DNA of 64,000 bases from G963666935 sp963666935 (GCA_963666935.1 OY762936.1:248001-312000), one strand, 5' to 3'; counted from the first letter of the stretch, positions 25,735 through 35,318 are shown. Program-made: numbers and translations. Notes: generated by a model from the sequence alone, not told the origin.

Positions 25735-26100
25735 ATGGTACCTAATGATCGCAAATATACCCAGAACGACGAATGGATTCTGGAAGAAAACGGCCAGTTG
25801 AAGATTGGCATCACCGATTACGCCCAGCTTCAGCTGGGAGATATCGTATTCGTGGATATGCCCAGCGCGGGCGATTCCTTCTCCGCTGGCGACAACTTCG
25901 CCGTGGTGGAATCCGTGAAGGCGGCCGCCGAGATTTACACGCAGGTTACCGGCAAAGTGGCTGCGGTAAACGACGCACTGGACGCGGAACCCGAATTGCT
26001 CAACAAGGACCCCTACAACGCCTATATCGCGGCATTTGAGGGCACCATTGACGGCGAAGTGATGGACGCCGGCGCCTACGAAGCCAAGATCTCCAAGTAA
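25735..26100 (+). CDS. gcvH: Glycine cleavage system H protein
   Basis: Lipoylated carrier shuttling the aminomethyl group between P, T and L proteins. It has 121 residues. The lipoyl-lysine motif is VVESVKAAAEIY with Lys at about 63. The preceding GDIVFVDMPSAG and the following NKDPYNAYIA fit the family fold. AAGGAGG lies upstream, and gcvPA begins 14 bases downstream. Lipoylation depends on enzymes not present in the window. Confidence 0.95.
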   Translation: MVPNDRKYTQNDEWILEENGQLKIGITDYAQLQLGDIVFVDMPSAGDSFSAGDNFAVVESVKAAAEIYTQVTGKVAAVNDALDAEPELLNKDPYNAYIAAFEGTIDGEVMDAGAYEAKISK

Positions 26101-26114
26101 GGCGGAGGTCGAAA

Positions 26115-27455
26115 ATGAAAAGCTACGTTCCCAACACGGCGGCGGAGCGGCAGGAAATGCTAGAATCCATCGGCCTTGTGGGCATGGAGGATCTCTTTGC
26201 CGACGTGCCGGAAGATCTGAAACTGCACCGCCCGCTGAACCTTTTTGCAGGCATGAGCGAGATGGAAATCCGCCGAGCGTTCCAAAAACTCGCTTCTGAC
26301 ACCGACCCGAATATGCCCATTTTCAGGGGTGCAGGGGCGTATCGGCATTACATTCCCGCCGCAGTGAGCCAGCTGGCCATGCGCAGCGAGTTTTACACCG
26401 CCTATACTCCCTATCAGTGCGAGATGAGTCAGGGCATGCTTCAGGCCATTTTTGAGTACCAGAGCCTGATTTCCGACCTTACGGGCATGGAAGCCAGCAA
26501 CGCTTCCGTATACGACGGCGGCACCGCCGCAGGTGAGAGCCTGCTGGCGCTTCGGGACAGCAAGCGCAAAAAGAAGATTCTTTACAGCGCGGCCCTGCAT
26601 CCGGACGTGATCGCCGTGATGCAGACCTACGCCCGCTTTGCTTCTTTGGAGCTGACAGAGGTCCCCCTTACCCCCGCAGGCATTACCGACATTTCCGCCA
26701 TCCCCAGCCTTAGTGAAGGCGCGGCTGGCTTGATTGCTCCACAAGTTAACTTTTTCGGCTGCATCGAAGACAGCGCGGCCCTTGCCGAAGCGACGCACGC
26801 TTTCGGCGGGCTGTTCGTGGCCTATGTAAACCCCCTTGCCCTGGGAACGCTTGCGCGGCCCGGGGACTGCGGCGCGGACTTCGCTGTGGGCGAAGGACAG
26901 CCCCTTGGTCTGCCGCTGGCATTTGGCGGCCCCTACTACGGATTCATGACCACACGCATGAAGCTCATCCGCAACCTGCCCGGCCGCATCGTGGGCCAAA
27001 CCACGGACGCCGACGGCAACCGGGTTTTCGTGTTGACACTGCAGGCCCGCGAGCAACACATCCGCCGGGAAAAGGCGGCAAGTAACATATGCTCCAACGA
27101 GTGCCTGTGCGCGATTATGTCCAGCATATACCTCTCCCTTATGGGCCCCGCAGGCATGCAGGAAGTTGCGCAACAGAACATTCAAAAGGCACACTATCTA
27201 GCCAAAGCCCTTTGCGCCATTCCCGGCGTGCACATGCGCTACCCCAACACGCCCTTCTTCAACGAGTTCGTGCTGGACATTGATCGCTGCCCCGGGGAAA
27301 TCAACGACGAGCTGAAGGCCCGTGGCTATATGGGCGGCGTGCGCCTGCGCCGCTTCTTGCCCGATGACCAGGGCATGCTCTGGTGCGCCACCGAGTGCAA
27401 CACCAAAGAAGAGATGGACGGCGTGGCGGCGGCCTTAAAGGAGGTGCTCAAATGA
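26115..27455 (+). CDS. gcvPA: Glycine dehydrogenase (decarboxylating) subunit 1
   Basis: N-terminal half of the split P-protein, 446 residues. In Firmicutes the PLP-dependent glycine decarboxylase is an alpha2beta2 complex of GcvPA and GcvPB. Landmarks are MLESIG near the start, FRGAGAYRHYIPAAV, EFYTAYTPYQCEMSQG, YDGGTAAGES and GGPYYGFMTTR. This half lacks the cofactor lysine but contributes to the active site. The stop overlaps the gcvPB start as ATGA, which supports balanced synthesis of the two halves. Confidence 0.95.
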   Translation: MKSYVPNTAAERQEMLESIGLVGMEDLFADVPEDLKLHRPLNLFAGMSEMEIRRAFQKLASDTDPNMPIFRGAGAYRHYIPAAVSQLAMRSEFYTAYTPYQCEMSQGMLQAIFEYQSLISDLTGMEASNASVYDGGTAAGESLLALRDSKRKKKILYSAALHPDVIAVMQTYARFASLELTEVPLTPAGITDISAIPSLSEGAAGLIAPQVNFFGCIEDSAALAEATHAFGGLFVAYVNPLALGTLARPGDCGADFAVGEGQPLGLPLAFGGPYYGFMTTRMKLIRNLPGRIVGQTTDADGNRVFVLTLQAREQHIRREKAASNICSNECLCAIMSSIYLSLMGPAGMQEVAQQNIQKAHYLAKALCAIPGVHMRYPNTPFFNEFVLDIDRCPGEINDELKARGYMGGVRLRRFLPDDQGMLWCATECNTKEEMDGVAAALKEVLK

Positions 27456-28900
27456 GAAGTACGGTTCCTCTGATGTTTGAACTGAGCAAACCGGGACGCC
27501 GGGGCTATGACCTGCCCCAACTGGACGTGCCGAAAGCTGAAAACCTGATTCCTGAATCCTATTTTGCGCAATCTGCCCCCCGGCTGCCGGAGCTTTCCGA
27601 AGTGACCGTGGTGCGGCATTTCACCGGCCTTTCCCGCCGGAATTTCGGCGTGGACAGCGGGTTTTATCCCTTGGGCTCCTGCACCATGAAGTATAACCCC
27701 AAGATCGACGAGGAGGTTGCCACCCTCTTTAATGACCTCCACCCTCTTGCGGATCAGGACACGGCCCAAGGCGCTCTGGATTTAATGTTAGCGCTAGACA
27801 AGTGCCTATGCGAGATCGGCGGGTTCGACAAGTTTACCCTTCAGCCCGCAGCCGGCGCCCACGGGGAATATACGGGGCTGATGCTCATCAAGTCCTACCA
27901 CGAATCCCGGGGTGATTTTGCCCGCAACACCATCATTGTGCCCGACGCGGCCCACGGTACCAACCCGGCCTCCGCGGCCATGGCGGGCTTTTCGGTGCGT
28001 GAGATCATATCCGATTCCGAAGGCAGCATTGATTTGGACGCCCTTCGCGCGGCGGTAGGCCCCGACACCGCAGGGCTGATGCTTACCAACCCCTCCACGC
28101 TGGGCCTCTTTGAGAAAAATATCAAAGAGGTGGCAAAGATCATCCACGAGGCAGGGGGCCTTTTATACTACGACGGCGCCAACCTCAATGCAATAATGGG
28201 CGTAGTTCGGCCCGGGGACATGGGCTTCGACGTGATGCACATCAATTTGCACAAGACCTTTGCCACCCCCCATGGCGGCGGCGGACCCGGCAGCGGCCCG
28301 GTTGGCTGCAAAAAAGCGCTGATTCCCTTCCTGCCCTACCCCCTTGTGGTGGAAAAGGACGGCCGCGCGGCGCTGGAATTCGATATGCCCCAATCTATCG
28401 GTAAAGTGAAGAACTTCTACGGCAACTTCGCCGTTATGGCCAGGGCTTACGCCTACATCCTCAGCCTAGGCGCAGCGGGAATCAAAGAGGCCGCGCAAAA
28501 CGCGGTACTCAACGCCAACTACGTATTTCACCACCTGAAGGGCACCTATGGAATTCCCCATGACCGCATCTGCATGCACGAATGCGTAGTAAACCCCGGA
28601 GAGCTGGAGGAAAAGTATGGAGCGCACACCTCGGACATCGCCAAAGCCCTTATCGACTTCGGCTACCATCCGCCCACGATTTACTTCCCGCTCATCATCC
28701 ACGAAGCCATGATGATTGAACCCACCGAGACCGAAGCCAAGGAGACCCTAGACGCCTTTATCAAGGCCATGAAGGAGATCGCCGAAATCGCCAAGACGAA
28801 CCCGGAACAGCTGCATCAGGCTCCCCTGACCACCCCTGTGGGCAGGCCGGACGAAGTGGCCGCGGCACGCAACCCTATTGTCAAATACCAGTGGCAGTAA
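27452..28900 (+). CDS. gcvPB: Glycine dehydrogenase (decarboxylating) subunit 2
   Basis: C-terminal half of the split P-protein, 482 residues from ATG 27452, which has AAAGGAGG upstream. Longer frames begin inside gcvPA. It carries the PLP-binding lysine in HINLHKTFATPHGGGGPG (about 270) and the motifs GSCTMKYNPK, QPAAGAHGEYTGL and PDAAHGTNPASA that form the cofactor pocket. The reaction releases CO2 from glycine and loads the aminomethyl group on GcvH. It is the last gene of the operon. Confidence 0.96.
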   Translation: MRSTVPLMFELSKPGRRGYDLPQLDVPKAENLIPESYFAQSAPRLPELSEVTVVRHFTGLSRRNFGVDSGFYPLGSCTMKYNPKIDEEVATLFNDLHPLADQDTAQGALDLMLALDKCLCEIGGFDKFTLQPAAGAHGEYTGLMLIKSYHESRGDFARNTIIVPDAAHGTNPASAAMAGFSVREIISDSEGSIDLDALRAAVGPDTAGLMLTNPSTLGLFEKNIKEVAKIIHEAGGLLYYDGANLNAIMGVVRPGDMGFDVMHINLHKTFATPHGGGGPGSGPVGCKKALIPFLPYPLVVEKDGRAALEFDMPQSIGKVKNFYGNFAVMARAYAYILSLGAAGIKEAAQNAVLNANYVFHHLKGTYGIPHDRICMHECVVNPGELEEKYGAHTSDIAKALIDFGYHPPTIYFPLIIHEAMMIEPTETEAKETLDAFIKAMKEIAEIAKTNPEQLHQAPLTTPVGRPDEVAAARNPIVKYQWQ

Positions 28901-28920
28901 TTGAATCTACCTATCCCTTT

Positions 28921-28949
28921 GAGGGCCGGATTTTCCGGCCCTCTTTTGT
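28921..28949 (+). terminator. Terminator of the gcv operon
   Basis: GAGGGCCGGA, TTT, TCCGGCCCTC then TTTTGTT, about 20 bases past the gcvPB stop. The following 140 bases (to 29090) show no gene; a lone TATAAT at 29043 has no good -35 partner. Confidence 0.88.
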
Positions 28950-29090
28950 TGCGGCCGTGCTCCTGCGGGGCAAGCGGATAGGCCGCCGGAAGATTTTTGT
29001 GCAGCGACATGCCAGAGGGGCTCTTGCTTTGCCCTTGCGCGGTATAATTACCTCTGTGACCGCGCTTTTGCAGCGCAGGGCGGACAAAAC

Positions 29091-29133
29091 AAAAAGAACG
29101 CCTACCGGAAATTCCGGCTGGCGTTCTTGCTTT
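29091..29133 (-). terminator. Terminator of noc (possibly bidirectional)
   Basis: AAGAACGCC and GGCGTTCTT, with an inner CCGGAA/TTCCGG stem, flanked by A runs on the left and TTTTT on the right. It is 30 bases past the noc stop on the minus strand. Confidence 0.8.
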
Positions 29134-29160
29134 TTGCCTAATTGATTAGTGCTCCTGATT

Positions 29161-29991
29161 TTACTTGTTGCGAATACTAATGTTGATATCCACGCCGCCA
29201 TCCTGATCGTTCTGTTCCACAGTCACATGCATGCCGGATTCCCGAAGCTGAGTAATGGCAGCATTTACCGTATTCATAAACAGGCGGTAGTCCCGTACCT
29301 GACGGACGATCACGGGCCGGGGCTTAGCGCCTGGGCAACGCTCATCATAGAACTTGTCCAGCGTCTTTTCCACAAGCCGCTCGGTATCCTTGACCGAAAG
29401 GCCCTTATCCCCCACCTTTTTGATGATATCCAGCTGGTGACGCTCTTCCCGGAGTTTTAAAAGAGCCCGGGCGTGACGCTCGGTGAATCCGGAGGCCAGC
29501 ATGGCTTCCTTTACGGGTTCAGAAAGACGTAAAAGGCGCAGTTTGTTGGCAATGGAGGACTGGCTCCGGCCTAGGCGTTTTGCCAGTTCATCCTGCGTAA
29601 GATTGTAATTATTTAAGAGGGCGTTGTAGCACTGCGCTTCCTCTACAAAGTTCAGGTCCTCCCGCTGGAGGTTTTCAATGAGGGCCATCATGGCGGAATC
29701 TTCCTCCGCCACGTACTCCTGAACGATGCAGGGCACCTTTTCCATGCCCAGAGATTTGCAGGCGCGAAGACGACGTTCGCCCGCCACCAGCTCGTATACG
29801 GAGCCCATCTGGCGCACCACGAGAGGCTGAATCAGCCCCACCTGGCTGATGGATTGCGCCAGGGCGGAAATACTTTCCTCATCAAAGGTTACGCGAGGCT
29901 GCGCCGGATTAGGGACAATGCGGTCTGCCGAAATCTCTTCCAGCCGCTTGTCGGGCTCCGCTATTTTTTCGATAAAATCAAAAACGGGCAT
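29161..29991 (-). CDS. noc: Nucleoid occlusion protein Noc (ParB paralogue)
   Basis: ParB-like CTPase that in Bacillus binds dispersed Noc boxes and blocks septation over the nucleoid. The start at 29991 (MPVFDFIEK) is chosen for GGAGAGATC upstream, giving 276 residues. The CTP motif is GERRLRACK and the box ENLQREDLNFVEEA follows. The recognition helix region reads GRSQSSIANKLRLL followed by FTERHARALLKL, which matches Noc rather than Spo0J. The N-terminus could form a membrane-associating amphipathic helix as in Noc (inference). Its place after rsmG is the Bacillus position. An exact Noc box is at 3437. Confidence 0.85.
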   Translation of the reverse strand: MPVFDFIEKIAEPDKRLEEISADRIVPNPAQPRVTFDEESISALAQSISQVGLIQPLVVRQMGSVYELVAGERRLRACKSLGMEKVPCIVQEYVAEEDSAMMALIENLQREDLNFVEEAQCYNALLNNYNLTQDELAKRLGRSQSSIANKLRLLRLSEPVKEAMLASGFTERHARALLKLREERHQLDIIKKVGDKGLSVKDTERLVEKTLDKFYDERCPGAKPRPVIVRQVRDYRLFMNTVNAAITQLRESGMHVTVEQNDQDGGVDINISIRNK

Positions 29992-30094
29992 TTTGATCTC
30001 TCCTTGCTCTTCGTATTCGCCATCGGGACACAAAATCCTCTACAAACGCAAAACTCGATGGGCTTCTCCAAAAATTACCAGAAGTCGACCGGCT

Positions 30095-30781
30095 TTACAG
30101 GGGATTTTTTTCAACGGTTCCTGCCTTGCGGGGGTACTTTTCAGGCGTGCGCTCCAGCTTGGTGAGAACGATGACATTCCGCTCTCCCCAGCTTGCGGGG
30201 TATGCGCGCATTTCTCCCCGGCAGCGCAGCAGTTTAAGCGCGTTTTTCGCCGCCGCCAGCTCCTCTTCCCCCTGCGGGCCTTTGTACATCAAAGATTGGC
30301 CGCCCACCTTCAAATAGGGCGTTGTCAGCTCCGCCAGCGCCGCGGCCCCCGCCACCGCCCGAGACAGCGCCACGTCAAAGCGTTCCCGAAGGTCTATTCG
30401 GCGGGCGCCATCTTCCGCCCGGACATGAATGCATTGGGCGGGGATTGCCAGAACGGTGCAGACCTCCTGAAGGAAGCGAATGCGCTTGTTCAGGGCATCC
30501 AACAGGGTCAGTTCAATATCCGGGCGCAGCAGTTTTAGGGGCAGGCCGGGGAACCCCGCGCCGGTGCCCACATCGATAACCCGGGCGTTTGCCGGGATCA
30601 GGGCCGCGGGCAGCAAGCTGTCCGCAAAGTGCTTTCGCACCACTTCCAAAGGATCGGTAATGGCCGTGAGATTCACGCGGGTATTCCAGTCCAACAACAT
30701 ATCGCAATACGTTTGGAACCGCTCCGCCGTCTCTTCGTTCAGGCCCGGAATTTCCATTTGGCACAGTTCTTTGACCGTCAT
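30095..30781 (-). CDS. rsmG: 16S rRNA (guanine-527-N7)-methyltransferase
   Basis: SAM-dependent methyltransferase acting on G527 of 16S rRNA; loss gives low-level streptomycin resistance in other species. It has 228 residues. The N-terminal LLDWNTRVNLTAI is the family signature, motif I is VIDVGTGAGFPGLPLK (about 67-82) and SRAVA with LAELTTPYLKVGG marks the later motifs. The start overlaps the mnmG stop by four bases. The classical name is gidB, and the mnmE-mnmG-rsmG-noc order is conserved. Confidence 0.95.
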   Translation of the reverse strand: MTVKELCQMEIPGLNEETAERFQTYCDMLLDWNTRVNLTAITDPLEVVRKHFADSLLPAALIPANARVIDVGTGAGFPGLPLKLLRPDIELTLLDALNKRIRFLQEVCTVLAIPAQCIHVRAEDGARRIDLRERFDVALSRAVAGAAALAELTTPYLKVGGQSLMYKGPQGEEELAAAKNALKLLRCRGEMRAYPASWGERNVIVLTKLERTPEKYPRKAGTVEKNPL

Positions 30782-32655
30782 ATACCCGTCCCTCCCTGCT
30801 TTAAGTATACCAGCAGCACGGCGATATCCGCCGGGGATACGCCGCTGATACGGGAGGCTCTGCCCAGGCTTTCGGGCCGTATGGCGCTGAGTTTCTGCCG
30901 CGCCTCCAGCCGAAGGCCACTGATGGCCTGATAGTCCATTTCAAAAGGCAGCAACGTATTTTCCAGCTCGGTGAACTTTTCTACCTGCCGATTCTGTTTA
31001 TGGATATAGCCCTCGTAGTGGGCGGAAATCTCCACTTGCTCCATGGCCTCGCCATCGATCTCGGGCAAGGGATATAGCCTAAGCAAATCTGTATAGCCGA
31101 TGCCCTCTCGCTTGAGAAGGTCCATGAGCTTAACGCCGGTTTTTACCGGAGCGCTTCCCTTTTGCCCAAGCAGCTCCGCAAGTGCTTGGGAAGGGGGGAC
31201 GCTGGCGCTGAGGGCACAAATCGCCTTTTCCATATCCGCCTTTTTCTCCATGAGTTTGCGGTATCGGGCTTCCCCAATGAGGCCTGTGCGTTTTGCACGC
31301 TCCGTCAGCCGCAAATCCGCGTTATCCTGCCTTAATAGCAGCCGGTATTCGGCCCGGGAAGTCATCATCCGATAGGGCTCGTTGGTCCCCTTTGTGACCA
31401 GATCGTCCACCAGCACGCCGATGTACGCATCCGCCCGGGAAAGGTGCAGCGGCTCCTCGCCTTTTAGCCGAAGCGCGCAGTTGATGCCCGCATAGATACC
31501 CTGCGCGGCGGCCTCCTCATAGCCAGAGCTGCCGTTGATTTGCCCTGCAAAATACAGCCCCGGAATTTGGCGGCACATGAGCGCGGCATCCAAGATATCC
31601 GGCTGGATACAGTCGTACTCTATGGCATAGCCTGCCCGCACCACTTCCGCCCGCTCCAAACCGGGGATGGTATGCAGCATGCTCACCTGCACGTCATAAG
31701 GGAGGCTGGTAGACATGCCCTGCACATACATCTCGTCCGTGGAGCGGCCCTCCGGCTCGATAAAAATCTGGTGCCTGTCCTTATCCGCAAAGCGCATGAT
31801 CTTATCTTCAATGCTTGGACAATAGCGGGTGCCGGTGCCGGTAACAAGGCCGCTGTACATAGCACTGCGCTGAATGTTTTCGCGTATGACGGTATGGGTT
31901 TTTTCGTTGGTATAGGTCAGATGGCAGAGGTCTTGCGGGAAGTCCTTTATCCTCTGGGTGAGAAACGAAAAGCAGGGCGCAGGCTCGTCCCCATACTGGG
32001 GAATCATTTTATTAAAGTCCAGACTCCGCCGCATCACCCGAGCGGGCGTGCCGGTTTTGAACCGGCGCAGCTCGATGCCCAGTTCCTTGAGCGCACCGGA
32101 AAGGACGTTTGCACCCAAAAGCCCCGAAGGCCCGCTCTCTGTGACATAATCGCCGATAAGAATGCGGCTTTTTAAATAGACACCGGTGGCCAATATCACG
32201 CTCCGGCAGCCATATTCCACGCCTCCGCCGGCCAACACGCCGGACACCGCGCCGTTTTGCGTTAAAATATCGCAGCACTCGCCCATGCGAAGATCCAACA
32301 ACGGCTCCTTTTCCAGCGCATGCTTCATGCGCTCGTGGTAGCGGCGCTTGTCCATCTGCGCCCGAAGGGAGTGCACAGCGGGTCCCTTACCCAAATTGAG
32401 CATACGCACCTGAATGCAGGCATCATCCGCAGCCAAACCCATTTCACCCCCGAGGGCATCTAGCTCCCGAACAAGGTGGCCCTTGGAGGTGCCTCCTATG
32501 GCGGGGTTGCAGGGCATTAGCCCCACGGAATCGGGGTTCATGGTGAGGCAGAGGGTTCTTTGACCCATGCGCGCGCAGGCAAGAGCCGCCTCGCAGCCCG
32601 CGTGCCCGGCGCCCACTACCACCACATCATATTCTTTCGCGAAAAAGCGCGTCAT
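30778..32655 (-). CDS. mnmG: tRNA uridine-5-carboxymethylaminomethyl synthesis protein MnmG
   Basis: FAD enzyme that with MnmE modifies the wobble uridine of several tRNAs. It has 625 residues. The dinucleotide-binding motif VVVGAGHAGCEAALA is at about 11-25, MPCNPAIGGTSKGHLVRE-type sequence and the conserved TGTYLK-like LATGVYLKSRI follow, and PGLYFAGQINGSSGYEEAAAQG marks the second FAD region. The C-terminal helical domain that contacts MnmE ends in GVSPADIAVLLVYLKQ. Its upstream partner mnmE is 272 bases away because repeat copy B lies between them. Confidence 0.96.
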   Translation of the reverse strand: MTRFFAKEYDVVVVGAGHAGCEAALACARMGQRTLCLTMNPDSVGLMPCNPAIGGTSKGHLVRELDALGGEMGLAADDACIQVRMLNLGKGPAVHSLRAQMDKRRYHERMKHALEKEPLLDLRMGECCDILTQNGAVSGVLAGGGVEYGCRSVILATGVYLKSRILIGDYVTESGPSGLLGANVLSGALKELGIELRRFKTGTPARVMRRSLDFNKMIPQYGDEPAPCFSFLTQRIKDFPQDLCHLTYTNEKTHTVIRENIQRSAMYSGLVTGTGTRYCPSIEDKIMRFADKDRHQIFIEPEGRSTDEMYVQGMSTSLPYDVQVSMLHTIPGLERAEVVRAGYAIEYDCIQPDILDAALMCRQIPGLYFAGQINGSSGYEEAAAQGIYAGINCALRLKGEEPLHLSRADAYIGVLVDDLVTKGTNEPYRMMTSRAEYRLLLRQDNADLRLTERAKRTGLIGEARYRKLMEKKADMEKAICALSASVPPSQALAELLGQKGSAPVKTGVKLMDLLKREGIGYTDLLRLYPLPEIDGEAMEQVEISAHYEGYIHKQNRQVEKFTELENTLLPFEMDYQAISGLRLEARQKLSAIRPESLGRASRISGVSPADIAVLLVYLKQGGTGI

Positions 32656-32768
32656 ACTAAATACCCCGTAAAAAGAATCCGAGGTATATTATAGCAACTT
32701 TTGGCCAATTAAGAAATAGGAATTTCTGCACCTCCGGTAAGGCAGGCCACGCCTTCGGCGGAGTAAGG

Positions 32769-32925
32769 CAAAAAAACAGGCCATTACCGTGGTCTGCTTT
32801 TTTTCGTAAAACTTCCAAAGGTTTTATGAAAAAATTCTACCCATAGTCTTTTGTTTCTTTTCTAAGTGCCCCGAAGGGGTATCAAGAAAAGAAATAGGGG
32901 TATGGGAGCAACGCCCCCATAAAAA
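32769..32925 (-). repeat. Composite intergenic repeat, copy B (minus orientation)
   Basis: Read on the minus strand it has GGGGGCG/CGCCCCC-like hairpin parts, TTTCTTTTCTT and AAGAAAAGAAA enclosing an inner CCCCTTCGGGG hairpin, then CAAAAGAC, AAAACCTTTGGAAGTTTT, and a terminal hairpin AGCAGACCA/TGGCCTGTTTTTTT. It separates mnmE from mnmG and may end or attenuate the mnmE transcript. Confidence 0.7.
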
Positions 32926-32927
32926 AC

Positions 32928-34250
32928 TCATTTCCCCACGCAGAACTGGGCAAAGATGCGGTCGATGACCTCGGCACCCGCATTGCGGCCAGTGATGCTC
33001 CCCAGCGCGGCCAAGGCGGCGTAAAGATCCGTCGCGACGCAGTCTGCCTCCTTTGCCTCATTTGCGCTGTGCACAGCCTCACGCGCGGCCCGCAGAGCTT
33101 CTACATGCCGCATATTCGTGATGAGGCAGCCTTCCCCCTCATCGGGCGCGGCCCGCAGGGCGATTTTATTTTTCAGGACGTTCAGCCCCTCGCCGGTAAG
33201 GGCGCTAACCCCCAGGGCGGGCACGCCCGCCTCCTGTGCCGCCTCAAAGGCCGCAGCCCCGGAGTTCAGGTCCCGCTTGGAAATCACGGCCAATCCCCGG
33301 CCTTTTGCCTCTTTAAGCAGATTACGATCCCGATCTGTAATTTTTTCTTCTGCATCCAGCGCCACAAGGATCAGATCCGCCCGCTCCATGGCAAGCAACG
33401 CGCGCTGCACGCCCAAACTTTCCGCCTGATCCTCCGCTTCCCGCAGGCCTGCGGTATCGAAGAGCCGCACGGGCACTCCTTCTATTACTGTTTCCGCTTC
33501 AATGACATCCCGAGTGGTACCCTCGGCGGGAGTAACAATGGCCCGCTCCTCCCCCAACAGGGCATTGAGCAAGGAGGACTTGCCCGCGTTAGGCCGGCCG
33601 GCAATCACCACCCGAAGGCCCTCCCGGAGGGACTTGGCAGCAATGCCGGAATGAATCAGCGCCTCCATCTCCGAAATGGCAGCATCAAAAATACCGGGCA
33701 AAGCGGAAAATACGTCCTCCTCCATCTCCTCGGGATAATCGATGGCGGCGTTCACGCCACTAAGAGCGTCGGCCAGCGTGTCGAACATGGCATTCACGCG
33801 CTGGCTCAGCGCGCCACTGAGCTGTAGCAAGGCGCTTTGTGCTCCCCTCTCCGCCCGGGACTGCACAAGATCCATCACCGCCTCCGCTTCCGCAAGGTCC
33901 ATTTTTCCGTTTAGGAATGCGCGCTTGGTGAATTCACCCGGCTCTGCACTGCGGGCGCCGGCGTCCGAGATGGCTTTGAGCACCGGCCGCACCACCCCAT
34001 AGCCGCCATGGAGATAGATTTCCACCATGTCTTCGCCGGTGTAGCTTTTGGGGCCTTGAAAATAGACCGCCATGGCACTGTCCAGCGGCCCGGATCTGCT
34101 TGTTATGGCGCCATGCGCCATATAGCGATCCGCAATTTTGCCATAAAACACCCGGGAGAGCACCGCCTTCGCCTCCGGACCGCTGATGCGGACCACGGCA
34201 ATGGCGCCTCCCAGAGGCGTGGCCAGAGCGTAAATGGTATCTTCTTTCAT
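32928..34250 (-). CDS. mnmE: tRNA modification GTPase MnmE
   Basis: Partner of MnmG in wobble uridine modification. The start at 34250 (MKEDTIYAL) follows GGAGGCAAG; the longer frame to 34322 runs into repeat copy C and is rejected. The protein has 440 residues. The N-terminal tetrahydrofolate-binding domain shows DTIYALATPLGGAIAVVRISG landmarks, the helical domain surrounds a Ras-like G domain with GRPNAGKSSLLNALL (G1), TTRD (G2) and DTAGLRE (G3), and the protein ends in the obligatory CVGK (CxGK) motif. Everything needed for function is intact. Confidence 0.96.
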   Translation of the reverse strand: MKEDTIYALATPLGGAIAVVRISGPEAKAVLSRVFYGKIADRYMAHGAITSRSGPLDSAMAVYFQGPKSYTGEDMVEIYLHGGYGVVRPVLKAISDAGARSAEPGEFTKRAFLNGKMDLAEAEAVMDLVQSRAERGAQSALLQLSGALSQRVNAMFDTLADALSGVNAAIDYPEEMEEDVFSALPGIFDAAISEMEALIHSGIAAKSLREGLRVVIAGRPNAGKSSLLNALLGEERAIVTPAEGTTRDVIEAETVIEGVPVRLFDTAGLREAEDQAESLGVQRALLAMERADLILVALDAEEKITDRDRNLLKEAKGRGLAVISKRDLNSGAAAFEAAQEAGVPALGVSALTGEGLNVLKNKIALRAAPDEGEGCLITNMRHVEALRAAREAVHSANEAKEADCVATDLYAALAALGSITGRNAGAEVIDRIFAQFCVGK

Positions 34251-34265
34251 ACTTGCCTCCGCTTT

Positions 34266-34420
34266 GTTTTGCGAGAGCTCCGCCCTCGTGCTCCCGGTTC
34301 TTTTCTTTAAGAAAAGAACCAAAGATTACGGGAAGATTTATTAATATAAAAACCTTTCGAGGCTTCACATATAAAACAGGCCACAGTGATGGGACTGTTT
34401 TTTGCTACACCTCACAGGAG
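34266..34420 (+). repeat. Composite intergenic repeat, copy C
   Basis: GCGAGAGCTCCGCCCTCG hairpin, CCCGGTTCTTTTCTT pairing with AAGAAAAGAACC, CAAAGAT, CCTTTCGAGGCTTCAC, then AAAACAGGCC paired loosely with GGGACTGTTTTTT and a tail CACCTCACAGGAG. It is inserted between jag and mnmE but points opposite to those genes. Confidence 0.75.
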
Positions 34421-34427
34421 ATGGATT

Positions 34428-34455
34428 GGAAAACGCCCTAAACAGGGCGTTTTTA
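34428..34455 (-). terminator. Terminator after jag
   Basis: AAAACGCCCT, GTTT, AGGGCGTTTT in a symmetrical stem with T runs on both strands, three bases past the jag stop. Confidence 0.8.
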
Positions 34456-34457
34456 AT

Positions 34458-35318
34458 TTATTCTTCGTCTTTATTTTCCCTAGGCTTGGGAAATACCACA
34501 ACTCGACGGTTGGGTTCTTCGCCCTCGCTGCGAGTGGCCACATAAGAACTGCTCTGCAGCGTGGCGTGGAACACCCGGCGCTCGTAAGGATTCATGGGCT
34601 CCATTGTTCTTGGCCTGCCGCTGGCCTTCACCTGAGCCGCCACCTTCCGGGCCAGCCGCCGCAGCGTTTCCTCCCGCTTCTCCCGATAGCCCTCGGTGTC
34701 GATAGTCACTCGAACGTATCCATCCTCTTTGCGGTTCTTGTTCACTGCCAAGCTGGTAAGGTACTGGAGGGCGTCCAGCGTCTCGCCCCGGTGGCCAATG
34801 AGGATGCCCATGGCCTGTGTGTTCACCATAAGTTTGATGCCTTCATCGTCCACATGCGCCAGCACAGTACCGGAAACCTTCATTTGCTCCAAAAGGCCCT
34901 TGAGGAACTGGGCGGCGGGCAGGTTTTCCGCCTCCTCAACAGAGTATGGAATCGCAGGCTGTCTGGGCTGCTCCTGCTCGCGCCGATTCGCACTGTGATC
35001 ATGCACATCGCCCCGGCTCTCGTTTCGCCGACCTTCGTTGCGGCTGTCGTTGCGTCTCTCACCCCGGCGGTTGCCCCGGTCCCGGCGCTCCATTGAAGCG
35101 GACGCGGGATTCGTAATATATCCCGGAAGCGAGATCTCCTCGGGCTCCCGTTCGATGAGCCGCACCCGGGCAAGCTTGGAGCCGATGCCCAGGATACCTT
35201 TGCTCTCCTGTTGCAGGATATCAATCTCCACTTCGTCGATCGAGATTTCAAGCTCTCTCAGGCCGTTGAAGATCGCTTCGTCAATAGACTTTCCGCTCGC
35301 CTCTAACGTTCTAAGCAT
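34458..35318 (-). CDS. jag: RNA-binding protein Jag/KhpB (SpoIIIJ-associated)
   Basis: KH-R3H RNA-binding protein. The start is MLRTLEASGKS at 35318; longer frames lie within yidC. It has 286 residues. The Jag N-terminal domain (1-50) has the VEIDILQQESKGILGIGSK pattern (landmark SKGILGIGSK). A highly charged Arg/Asn/Glu-rich linker (about 70-125) with repeated RRDRGNRR-like units follows. The KH domain carries IGHRGETLDALQYLTSL, and R3H has MNPYERRVFHATL. Its ATG overlaps the yidC TAA by one base. In Bacillus the pair is spoIIIJ-jag, and KhpB binds many RNAs and affects cell elongation. Confidence 0.93.
   Translation of the reverse strand: MLRTLEASGKSIDEAIFNGLRELEISIDEVEIDILQQESKGILGIGSKLARVRLIEREPEEISLPGYITNPASASMERRDRGNRRGERRNDSRNEGRRNESRGDVHDHSANRREQEQPRQPAIPYSVEEAENLPAAQFLKGLLEQMKVSGTVLAHVDDEGIKLMVNTQAMGILIGHRGETLDALQYLTSLAVNKNRKEDGYVRVTIDTEGYREKREETLRRLARKVAAQVKASGRPRTMEPMNPYERRVFHATLQSSSYVATRSEGEEPNRRVVVFPKPRENKDEE

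Noticed and set aside
26160..27194. 344-codon minus-strand frame inside gcvPA
   Set aside because: Shadow of a confidently identified gene; no family features.
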